Source: CAZBZG01 sp964496245 (GTDB taxonomy: Bacteria; Planctomycetota; SZUA-567). Taken from it: a stretch of 18,476 bases of DNA. Position 1 is the stretch's first letter, and the number at the start of each line of letters is the position of its first letter. Of the stretch, positions 1 through 6,688 are shown in pieces. The notes under the pieces were generated by a model. The model did not search any database. It saw nothing but the letters and a program-made list of their open reading frames with translations, and was not told the DNA's origin. The translations under genes were made by a program, and so were the position numbers. The DNA is taken from assembly GCA_964496245.1 (NCBI GenBank), contig CAZBZG010000066.1:1-18476 (forward strand), read 5' to 3'.

Positions 1-173
1 ACCGCTATATCGTCAACTACTATCGGAGACCTTTAGCCTTTGTGCGGATCGTTGATTTTTTTCGACAGCGCCCGGACGTGCCGCGCGACCAGGGCGCTGG
101 CCACAGATGCGGTGGCGTCCATCCGGCTCCCTGCCGCCGTCCTGCAGCCCCCCACGGCCATCCCTTCCTGGGA
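1..173. other. Left edge without a supportable gene
   Basis: No gene can be supported here. One plus-strand frame is open from base 3 to the TAA at 222-224. Its first 30 or so residues (starting RYIVNYYRRP) could be the tail of a gene that begins before the window, but the codons there are AT-richer than in the clear genes nearby, and the frame would run through the promoter of the next gene. I saw no terminator hairpin and no tRNA-like structure. Confidence 0.3.
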
Positions 174-204
174 ATCTCGGAAATCGACTTGACAATCCCG
201 AGAT
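174..204. promoter_or_regulatory. Inverted repeat flanking the -35 box
   Basis: ATCTCGG (174-180) and CCGAGAT (198-204) form a perfect 7-bp inverted repeat with a 17-bp spacer. It brackets the TTGACA box at 189-194 of the promoter upstream of the IclR-family gene. It could be a binding site for a dimeric regulator, possibly an activator or repressor other than the IclR protein, or it could be chance. Confidence 0.35.
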
Positions 205-216
205 GTGTGCTACAGT
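189..216 (+). promoter_or_regulatory. Sigma70-like promoter of the IclR operon
   Basis: TTGACA (189-194) is followed after 16 bp by TACAGT (211-216). The start of transcription would fall near 222-224, about 30 nt upstream of the TTG start codon. The -10 box touches the first of two palindromes, which fits repression by a protein bound there. Confidence 0.65.
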
Positions 217-252
217 TCAGTTAAGCTGAAGCGGTTCTTCAGAAAGGCTGAA
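216..252. promoter_or_regulatory. Tandem palindromic operator, two TTCAG-N5-CTGAA copies
   Basis: TTCAGTTAAGCTGAA (216-230) and TTCAGAAAGGCTGAA (238-252) are two copies of one palindrome with identical arms and different spacers. Their centres lie 22 bp apart, about two helical turns, so two dimers would sit on the same DNA face. The first copy covers the transcription start and the end of the -10 box. The second covers the ribosome binding site AGAAAGG (241-247) and ends just before the start codon. I infer autoregulation by the adjacent IclR-family protein. Confidence 0.6.
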
Positions 253-253
253 C

Positions 254-1000
254 TTGGCAAACGGCACTCTCATCCAGTCCCTCACACGCGGGCTCCACAT
301 TCTGCAGCAGGTCGGCCAGTCAGCCGAGGGGCTGCGGCTGAAGGACATTGCCGCCCAACTCGGCGTCAAGACCCCCACAGCCCACAGTCTGATCAAGACC
401 CTGGTCCACGAGGGATTCCTCGAGCGCAACGGCAGCCAGCGCTACCACTTGGGCCGGGCCCTGCAAGACCTGGTGCAAGAGGCGCAAGGCCAGGGCTTTC
501 AGGCAGCGCTGCAGCAGGCGATCCAGTCCCTGGGCGCGCGTCTGGACCATGCGACCATCACATACGCGACCTTCACGGGCGCGGACCTCCGCGTGCGCCT
601 GCGCGTCAGCCAGGACCGTTCGGGGCAGCTGCAGCGGCCCGCACATCAGACCTTTGGCGGATATGGCAGCGCGTCGTGCCTCGCCCTTCTCGCCTTTGCC
701 AGCGAAGAGGAGCGCCTGCAGTTCATGGAGGCCCATCCCTTCTATGAAGAGGGCGTAGCGCTCTGGGGCACGCTGGACAATCTCGAGGCCTATCTCGACC
801 GGGTGCGCGAGCAGGGTGTGGCCGTTCTACCCTTCAAGGAACCGCACCTGCGCGCAGCCGCCCCGGTCTGCAACGGCAACGGGGATTTCCGCGGCACGCT
901 GGGCGTGTCCATGCGGGGCGAGGAAGCGAAGAAGAAGCGCGCGCGACGCGCGGCGATCGACGCGATCGTCACAACCGCACGGGATCTTTCCGTCACGTAG
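254..1000 (+). CDS. IclR-family transcriptional regulator
   Basis: A 248-residue protein with the IclR layout: an N-terminal winged helix-turn-helix and a C-terminal effector-binding domain. The helix-turn-helix lies at about residues 28-58 (LKDIAAQLGVKT...LIKTLVHEGFLE), and IclR proteins are usually about 250 residues long. The start is TTG at 254, chosen because AGAAAGG (241-247) lies 6 nt upstream and because the helix-turn-helix then begins at the usual distance from the N-terminus. IclR proteins usually respond to a small organic metabolite of the pathway they control. The gene is first in a run of six plus-strand genes and has a paired palindrome over its own promoter and ribosome binding site, so it probably controls itself and the downstream genes. 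The effector is unknown. The family call is secure; the target is inferred. Confidence 0.9.
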   Translation: MANGTLIQSLTRGLHILQQVGQSAEGLRLKDIAAQLGVKTPTAHSLIKTLVHEGFLERNGSQRYHLGRALQDLVQEAQGQGFQAALQQAIQSLGARLDHATITYATFTGADLRVRLRVSQDRSGQLQRPAHQTFGGYGSASCLALLAFASEEERLQFMEAHPFYEEGVALWGTLDNLEAYLDRVREQGVAVLPFKEPHLRAAAPVCNGNGDFRGTLGVSMRGEEAKKKRARRAAIDAIVTTARDLSVT

Positions 1001-1030
1001 AAGTACCGTTCAACGCAGAAGGAGTACAAG

Positions 1031-2128
1031 ATGATTACAGCAACGCAGGGCACAGGCGCAATGGGGCGGAGGATTCGGGCTCCGGAGATCCTGGATCACG
1101 ATCCTCAAGCCGCTGCAGAGGCGGTCAAGAAGCAGGCCATCGCTCTGGGCGCAGACTTCGTGGGCATCGGCAACATCGAGCGCTGGGAAGGCGCGCCCAT
1201 CCAGATGGATCCCAAGCAGATCATGCCCGAGTGCAAGAGCATCATCTGCATGGGCTTCCGGGTCATGCGCGGGAGCATGCGCGGCATCGAGGAAGGCACC
1301 TACTTCTCCAACTACTCGGCCATGGGCTATGGGGGCATCACGTATCTCTACATGCCCATGACGGTGATCAACCTCTCCAAGTACATCGAAGATCGCGGCT
1401 ACGAAGCCATCCCCATGGGGCACCAATCGGACTGGCGCGCCATCGACAACGCAGGCAATTTCAAGCAAAACTTCTCCCGCCCCGTGGCGCCTGGACGAGC
1501 GGCGCCGGACATCATGGTGCATCTGCGCATCGCGGCCTTCCTCTGCGGCTGCGGCGAGATCGGCATGAGCAAGATGTTCCTGAGCCCCCAGTTCGGTCCG
1601 CGCAACCGCGTGGGCATCATCCTGACCGATGTGGAGCTCGCGCCAGACCCGATCTACGACGGTCCGAAGCTCTGCAACAAGTGCGGGGCTTGCGCGCAGG
1701 CCTGCCCGGGGGCTGCCTTCAGCAAGGACAAGATCATCAAGGTCAACCTGGCCGGGCACGAGGTGGAGTGGTACGACATCGACTGCGACAAATGCGACCT
1801 GTACTTCCGCGGCGGCGAGGTGGCTGACGAGAAGATCGCCGAGGAGGAGAAGTACACGCACGACATGAAGGGCAATCCGGTCAAGCCCGGTTCGCACAGC
1901 CCCTTCCGCAAGAAGCCGCGCAACCTCTACAACACCGGCCAGGCGGTCTGCGGCGCTCGCGGCTGCACCCGGGCCTGCATGATCAGCCTCGAGAACCGGG
2001 GCGTGCTCGAGAACAAGTTCAAGCAGAAGTTCCGCCGCCGCAAGCCCTGGACCGTGGACTGGTCCCAGCCGGCGCACCCGGTGGAAGCGCCGGCCACGGA
2101 TTGGGTGGATCCGCACGAGGCGGATTGA
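1031..2128 (+). CDS. QueG/reductive-dehalogenase-like 4Fe-4S protein
   Basis: A 365-residue soluble protein. Residues about 165-205 contain IAAFLCGCGEIGMSK followed by LSPQFGPRNRVGIILTD, which resembles the corrinoid-binding core shared by epoxyqueuosine reductase (QueG) and respiratory reductive dehalogenases. A ferredoxin-type motif follows (C215, C218, C221, C225-Pro). The second cluster set is not canonical: C252-x2-C255 and then C307-x4-C312-x3-C316, in place of the usual CxxCxxxCP. There is no Tat signal or membrane anchor, so it is probably cytoplasmic and unlike respiratory dehalogenases. Translation starts at ATG 1031 behind AAGGAG (1019-1024). It lies 30 bp after the regulator and 25 bp before a UroD-family gene. 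I infer a corrinoid- and Fe-S-dependent redox or methyl-transfer step. A tRNA-modifying QueG role is less likely given the operon. The fold family is fairly sure; the reaction is unknown. Confidence 0.75.
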   Translation: MITATQGTGAMGRRIRAPEILDHDPQAAAEAVKKQAIALGADFVGIGNIERWEGAPIQMDPKQIMPECKSIICMGFRVMRGSMRGIEEGTYFSNYSAMGYGGITYLYMPMTVINLSKYIEDRGYEAIPMGHQSDWRAIDNAGNFKQNFSRPVAPGRAAPDIMVHLRIAAFLCGCGEIGMSKMFLSPQFGPRNRVGIILTDVELAPDPIYDGPKLCNKCGACAQACPGAAFSKDKIIKVNLAGHEVEWYDIDCDKCDLYFRGGEVADEKIAEEEKYTHDMKGNPVKPGSHSPFRKKPRNLYNTGQAVCGARGCTRACMISLENRGVLENKFKQKFRRRKPWTVDWSQPAHPVEAPATDWVDPHEAD

Positions 2129-2153
2129 GGCTCCGGGCCCCTGCGGAGATCCC

Positions 2154-3140
2154 ATGAACAGCCGTGAACGCGTCAGGCACGCGATCGACTTTGCCGAACC
2201 CGATCGCATCCCTCTCTTCAAGGGGCCGGATGCAGACCTGGCAGGGGTGGGCTGGCGCCCGGCCAGGGATTTCGAGCCCGCGGCCCCGGGCCTGACCGAA
2301 TGGGGCTATGCCCTTGTCTCGCGCAATGCCGCGGCTGGCGACCAGGGCCAGGTGCTCGCGCATCCGCTGGCCGATTGGCAGGCGTTCGAGCGCTTCGTCT
2401 TCCCGGATCCGCATGCGCGCGGCCGGATGGACGGCGTGGCCGAGCAGGTCCAGGCCCTGCACGCGCAGGGGAAATACGTATATGCGGCTCTGGGCAAAGG
2501 GCCCATGCACCTGCTCGATGTCCTGCGCGGGTTCGAAGCCTATCTCATGGATCTTCTGTGCGCGCCCGAGCGGATCGACCTGCTGCTGGAGGGGATCTTC
2601 GCCTGGCTCTCCGGGCTGACCGAAGCGTTCGCCGGTCTGGGGGTGGACGCGGTCATGCTCACCGATGACCAGGCCATGCAGACCGGGCCGGTCTTCTCCA
2701 TGGAGCTCTGGCGCGAGCACTTCCTGCCGCGCTACCAAGAGCTCTTCAGCCAGGCGCACGCGCGCGGCTGCCATGTGATCCTGCACACCTGCGGCCACCT
2801 GGGGGCGCATCTGCCCGGCCTGGTCGAGGCGGGTGCGGACGTGCTGGACAACAAGCAGCCCGCGCTGTGGCGCGACCATCCCCACGTCGATGCCGTGCGC
2901 GGCCGCGTCTGCTTCTCCACGTGCCTGGACATCCAGTCCTGCTTGCCGACGATCGCCAACGCTGAGATCGAGGCCGCCGTGGCCAAGCTGGTCGGGCGTC
3001 TCGCCACGCCTGCAGGCGGCTTCATCGCCAATCCGTATACGAAGCCGGATCTGGACATCGACCCGGCGAAGAACGCACGCATGATGGCAGCCTTTCGGGC
3101 CTTTGCCTGGCGCGTGCCCGCGCAGGAGGCAGGATCATGA
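2154..3140 (+). CDS. UroD-family (MtaA/CmuA-like) protein 1
   Basis: A 328-residue protein of the uroporphyrinogen decarboxylase superfamily. The start (SRERVRHAIDFAEPDRIPLF) is the usual opening of the methyltransferase-like branch. The heme-pathway decarboxylase signature (MRQAGRYLPEY type) is absent, so it is unlikely to make heme. H211-T-C213-G matches the zinc-binding HxC motif of MtaA/MtbA/CmuA, which move methyl groups between a corrinoid and a thiol or folate acceptor. C253 and C257 lie downstream, but the late Cys of the S-x-G-C type is not present (GGFIANPY stands there). The ribosome binding site GGAG (2145-2148) precedes ATG 2154. The stop overlaps the next start (ATGA, 3137-3140), implying coupled translation with the hydrolase. 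Methyl transfer is an inference from family and context. Confidence 0.82.
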   Translation: MNSRERVRHAIDFAEPDRIPLFKGPDADLAGVGWRPARDFEPAAPGLTEWGYALVSRNAAAGDQGQVLAHPLADWQAFERFVFPDPHARGRMDGVAEQVQALHAQGKYVYAALGKGPMHLLDVLRGFEAYLMDLLCAPERIDLLLEGIFAWLSGLTEAFAGLGVDAVMLTDDQAMQTGPVFSMELWREHFLPRYQELFSQAHARGCHVILHTCGHLGAHLPGLVEAGADVLDNKQPALWRDHPHVDAVRGRVCFSTCLDIQSCLPTIANAEIEAAVAKLVGRLATPAGGFIANPYTKPDLDIDPAKNARMMAAFRAFAWRVPAQEAGS

Positions 3141-4393
3141 CAGCAGCCGTGGAGCCGACGCTGTTGGAGGCTTTTGGCGTCTACGAACGCCGCTTCGCCC
3201 GCGCCGTGGTGGACCAGCCCCCTCGCCACCCCTTGCGCAACCGCGGCGAGATCCGCGGCGTGGTGAAACGATGCTTGGGCATCCGGGACGAATGGATCCC
3301 CGCGATGCGGACCGAAGTCGTGCGCACCACCGCGCACGACGGGATCTGCATCCAGCATCTGGCGGGCACGAGCTGGCCGGAGGTGCAGGCGGCCGCGCAT
3401 CTTTATCTGCCGACAAACGCAGCCGGCGCGGGCAATCCGTTCGTTCTGCTCTGCTGCGGTCACGGCAAAGGCTGCAAGCTCAACCCCGGCTACCAGGCCA
3501 TGGCGCGGCACCTCGCCCGCCAGGGCGCGTGCGTGCTCGTGGCGGACAACATCGGGCAGGGCGAGCGCGCGTTCATGGGCCATCGCGAGCCTGTGGCGCC
3601 GTTTGCCTGCGGCACGAGCGTACAGGGACTGATCGTGCTCGAGGCGCTTGGCTGGCTCGCCTGGGCGCGGGCGGACGAACGCTTCGACAACGCGCGCATG
3701 GGCGCAGCCGGCAATTCCGGAGGCGGCCATCTGACCCGGCACCTCGCTGCGCTCGAAGACGATCTCGCGGCGATCTCGTCCTCGGGGCAGGCGAGCACCA
3801 TCGCCTATACCGCGCAGAAGGAACGGCGCCTCTGCCACTGCGCCATCGTGCCGGGCATCGTGGGGCAACTCGAGATGTGGCAGCAGTACGCCTGCTTCGC
3901 GCCCCGACCGCTCTTCCTCTTCAACGGCCGGGACGACCACATGTTCCCCTGGGATCTCTTCTGGCAGACCGCACGCAAGGTGCGGGCGGTCTACGCCGAA
4001 GCGGGGGCGGGCGACCGATGCCGGGCTGAGACGCCCGCCGGCGGGCATTCGTGGGACTCGGAGCGGCGGGAACTCCTGGGCGCGTTCTTCCAGGAAGCGC
4101 TGGAACTGCCGCGACCGGGCATGATCCGCCCAGAGGACGAAGAGGACCTGCTCGATCCGGCATCCGGCGCATGCCTCGCCCGGGAGGGCAGGAACACCGA
4201 CGACCTCGCCCGCTCCCTCACGGCCGTGGACGCACCCGCGGGGCTGGCCTTGTGGGACGTGTTCCCGCCGCGCGTGTCCGTGCAGGGCGGCGCAATGCTC
4301 TCGCGTCACACCAACCAGGAACAGCGCGCGCAGATCGACGTCCGCCAGATCTTCGCGCAGTTCGAGGCGTTTCTCAAGCCGGTGGCGGGGTAA
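3137..4393 (+). CDS. Alpha/beta hydrolase, acetylxylan-esterase-like
   Basis: A 418-residue alpha/beta hydrolase without signal peptide or membrane segment, so probably cytoplasmic. The nucleophile elbow is G192-N-S194-G-G. The acid is probably D266 or D267 in NGRDDH, and the histidine is H304 in PAGGHSW, spaced as expected for a complete catalytic triad. The DNIGQGE segment before the elbow is typical of acetylxylan-esterase (AXE1-type) and related large serine esterases. It is longer than common AXE1 proteins because of an N-terminal section of about 90 residues and a C-terminal tail. The start overlaps the upstream stop by 4 bp behind AGGAGG (3124-3129). In this operon I infer that it cleaves an ester, perhaps a methyl, acetyl or lactone group, on the pathway substrate or an intermediate. 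The exact substrate cannot be told. Confidence 0.78.
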   Translation: MTAAVEPTLLEAFGVYERRFARAVVDQPPRHPLRNRGEIRGVVKRCLGIRDEWIPAMRTEVVRTTAHDGICIQHLAGTSWPEVQAAAHLYLPTNAAGAGNPFVLLCCGHGKGCKLNPGYQAMARHLARQGACVLVADNIGQGERAFMGHREPVAPFACGTSVQGLIVLEALGWLAWARADERFDNARMGAAGNSGGGHLTRHLAALEDDLAAISSSGQASTIAYTAQKERRLCHCAIVPGIVGQLEMWQQYACFAPRPLFLFNGRDDHMFPWDLFWQTARKVRAVYAEAGAGDRCRAETPAGGHSWDSERRELLGAFFQEALELPRPGMIRPEDEEDLLDPASGACLAREGRNTDDLARSLTAVDAPAGLALWDVFPPRVSVQGGAMLSRHTNQEQRAQIDVRQIFAQFEAFLKPVAG

Positions 4394-4422
4394 CCGCTTC
4401 CGGCGACGAAAGGATCAACCCG

Positions 4423-5463
4423 ATGGCAACCTATCGATCGGTACTGGAAGGAAACGCGCCCGGGCGGCTGATTCTGCAGGAAACACCCCGCGCGGGCATG
4501 CGGGATTCGCGCAAGGACGCGCGGATCCCGTTCGCCAGCCGGTACATGCCCTGGCTGCGAACCGAGTACGCGGATGTGACGTTCCGCCACGAGCGGCAGG
4601 GCGAAGAGGACCGGTACATCTGGGAGACGCCGCGAGGCATTCTTACCGCGGCGCGCGCACACAACCACATGACGGAGTATCCGGTCAAATCGGAGAACGA
4701 TATCCCGGTGTGGCGGTATGTCCGGGAGCAGACCCGCTATCATCCGGCACCGGATTTCCCGGGGTCGGCGGCTGATTCTCAGTGGCGTATACTCTTCAAA
4801 TGGTCGCCCGTGCAGGAATTGCTCCAGTTCGGCACGGATGTGGCGAATTTCTATTACTTCCTCGAGGATGCGCCGGAGGAGATGGAGGCGCTCATGGCGG
4901 CGATGCACCGCAAGAACCTCGACGCGCTGGAATTGGCGATGGCGGCGTTTCCCGACACGACGGTCCTGACGCTGACCGAGAACACCTCGGTCACGCTCAT
5001 CTCCCCGGCGCTGTATCGCCGCTACAGCCTCGGCCATGTCCGGGACTACGTCAATCTCGCACACCGACACGGCAAGCGCGTCGTCGTTCATATGTGCGGC
5101 CTTCTTGATGCACTGCTCGAATGCTTCCCCGAAACCGGGATAGACGGGATCCACGCCGTCACGCCGCCGCCGGTGGGGGATACGTTTTTCGCAACGGTGC
5201 GCGCCCGGTACGGCGACGGCTTCTCGATTGTCGGTCGGCTCAACGCGCAATTGTGGATCGGGCAACCGCGCGAACGCATCCGCGCGATCCTCGAGGAACT
5301 GATCCCGCCGTCGCTGGTGGAAACGCCGTTCGCGTTGTGGGCGAGCACGGACGAACTGTCTCCTTCCCCGGACGATGTCCGCCGCCTCGAAGACGCGGTG
5401 GCGGACTACAACCGCGCCCTCTTCGCCCCGACGCCGGCCCCGGCCTCCCCGGCCCGGCCGTAA
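4423..5463 (+). CDS. UroD-family protein 2, divergent paralogue
   Basis: A 346-residue protein of the same superfamily as the gene at 2154-3140, with an ordered match in the central barrel: LTLTENTSVTLISPALYRRY, then AHRHGKRVVVHMCG. The HxCG motif is H223-M-C225-G. No later cysteine sits where the third zinc ligand of MtaA/MtbA would be; the C-terminal part reads LWASTDELSPSPDD instead. The heme decarboxylase N-terminal signature is missing. The start is ATG 4423, with AAAGGA (4409-4414) 8 nt upstream; the frame is open further upstream but only inside the preceding gene. It lies 29 bp after the hydrolase. The two UroD proteins are clearly different from each other, so they may act on different substrates or form a donor/acceptor pair. 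Function is inferred from family only. Confidence 0.78.
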   Translation: MATYRSVLEGNAPGRLILQETPRAGMRDSRKDARIPFASRYMPWLRTEYADVTFRHERQGEEDRYIWETPRGILTAARAHNHMTEYPVKSENDIPVWRYVREQTRYHPAPDFPGSAADSQWRILFKWSPVQELLQFGTDVANFYYFLEDAPEEMEALMAAMHRKNLDALELAMAAFPDTTVLTLTENTSVTLISPALYRRYSLGHVRDYVNLAHRHGKRVVVHMCGLLDALLECFPETGIDGIHAVTPPPVGDTFFATVRARYGDGFSIVGRLNAQLWIGQPRERIRAILEELIPPSLVETPFALWASTDELSPSPDDVRRLEDAVADYNRALFAPTPAPASPARP

Positions 5464-5529
5464 CGCCGGTTGACAGGCGGAAGGGCGCGACGGACAATCG
5501 GCGTCCGGACCGGATACGGGAGCCCCTTC

Positions 5530-6567
5530 ATGCGCTTCGCCATCGGCTACCAGCAGCGTGACGAGGACCAGGAGTCGCTCGTCGACATCGTGCGCGACGG
5601 CGCAGACCAGGTGGCCGAGGTCTACTTCCCCTGGGTGGGCCAGGCGTCGGGTCGGGCACGTCTGGGCCGGCAGCGCGGACTCGTGGACTGGACCGCGCAA
5701 GCACGCCTGGAAACGGATCTGCGGGCCTTCCGGGAGATGGGGTGCAGGCTGGACCTCCTCTTCAACGCCAACTGCTACGGCGGCCGGGCGGTGAGCGAGT
5801 CCTTTGAGAACGAGATCGGCTCCACCCTGGCGCATCTCGAGGACGCGGTAGGCGGCGTGGACATCGTGACCACCACCTCTCCCTTTGTGGCGCGCACCGT
5901 GAAGGAGCACTTCCCGGACGTGGAGGTGCGCGCGAGCGTGAACATGCGCATCGGCACGGTCGAGGCGTTCGCATACGTGGCCGACCTCTTCGACAGCTTC
6001 TATTTGCAACGGGACCGCCAGCGCGCGATTCGCTACGTGCGCGAGGTCAAGGCCTGGTGCGAAGCCAACGGCAAGGGCCTGTGCCTGCTCGCCAACTCGG
6101 GCTGCCTGAAGAACTGCCCCGGCCAGACCTTCCATGACAACATGGTGGCCCATGACGCGGAGATCGACGAGACCAAGAATGTGCCCGGCTGGACCCCGCA
6201 CGTCTGCTGGCGCCTCTACCAGGACCGTGCGAAGTGGCCAGCCATCCTGCAGGCCACCTGGATCCGGCCCGAGGATGTGCATCAGTATGATGGTGCCTGC
6301 GACATCATGAAGCTCGCCACGCGCATGCACCAGAATCCGCGCATGGTGCTGCATGCGTACTTGAGCGGGACCTACCCCGGCAACCTCCTGGATCTTCTGG
6401 AGCCCGGCCTGGGGCCGGCCTTTGCCCCCCATCTCCTGGACAACACGCGTTTTCCAGCGGACTGGTTCGACCGGACCAGCACGTGCGACGGCTGTTGCAC
6501 GCGCTGCTCGTACTGCGCACGCGTGCTCGAAACGGTGCTCGTGTCCGGGGAAGATCAGACGGGGTGA
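5530..6567 (+). CDS. U32/UbiU-like cysteine-rich Fe-S protein
   Basis: A 345-residue cytoplasmic protein that I place near the peptidase U32/UbiU-UbiV group. Well-studied members of that group are now known to be Fe-S proteins for oxygen-independent hydroxylation rather than proteases. The evidence is the TIM-barrel-like start, the LCLLANSGCLKNCP segment (C192, C196) in the position where U32 proteins place cluster cysteines, C226 in HVCW, and a dense C-terminal group C319, C322, C323, C326 and C329. The start is ATG 5530 behind CGGGAG (5517-5522); an in-frame TTG at 5470 has no such site. It is the last gene of the operon, 66 bp after UroD protein 2, and converges with the next gene. It may carry out a prephenate-dependent hydroxylation or a redox step on the pathway compound. 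The family call is moderate; the reaction is unknown. Confidence 0.6.
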   Translation: MRFAIGYQQRDEDQESLVDIVRDGADQVAEVYFPWVGQASGRARLGRQRGLVDWTAQARLETDLRAFREMGCRLDLLFNANCYGGRAVSESFENEIGSTLAHLEDAVGGVDIVTTTSPFVARTVKEHFPDVEVRASVNMRIGTVEAFAYVADLFDSFYLQRDRQRAIRYVREVKAWCEANGKGLCLLANSGCLKNCPGQTFHDNMVAHDAEIDETKNVPGWTPHVCWRLYQDRAKWPAILQATWIRPEDVHQYDGACDIMKLATRMHQNPRMVLHAYLSGTYPGNLLDLLEPGLGPAFAPHLLDNTRFPADWFDRTSTCDGCCTRCSYCARVLETVLVSGEDQTG

Positions 6568-6688
6568 GTTTCCTCTGGGCGGAAGGTTCTAGGCGGCAGG
6601 GGCTGCCGGTCCATGGGACGATGTGTCGGCTGGCCTCGTCGCCTGGCGCGCGCCCTCCACACGTCCTGCCTGACCGCACGCGTCCCGG

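Noticed and set aside
1..253. Cobalamin riboswitch upstream of the putative corrinoid-linked operon
   Set aside because: The predicted leader is only about 30 nt and I saw no B12-box-like sequence in the available upstream bases.
2154..3140. Heme-pathway uroporphyrinogen decarboxylase (hemE)
   Set aside because: The N-terminal decarboxylase signature is missing, the HTCG zinc motif is of the methyltransferase branch, and no other heme gene is near.
2732..6432. Very long open frames on the minus strand opposite the catabolic operon (for example 2732-4309 and 4306-6432)
   Set aside because: They are antisense to genes with clear family motifs, contain no recognisable domain and have no suitable ribosome site; such frames are expected in GC-rich DNA.
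254..6567. Separate corrinoid-binding protein (DxHxxG motif) or ATP-dependent corrinoid activator within the operon
   Set aside because: I looked for the B12-binding motif and for a large ferredoxin-ASKHA-type activator and found neither; they may be outside the window or not needed.
6594..6608. Hairpin CGGCAG-GGG-CTGCCG between the U32-like and prepilin genes
   Set aside because: The stem is perfect but no T-run follows in either direction, so I cannot call a terminator.
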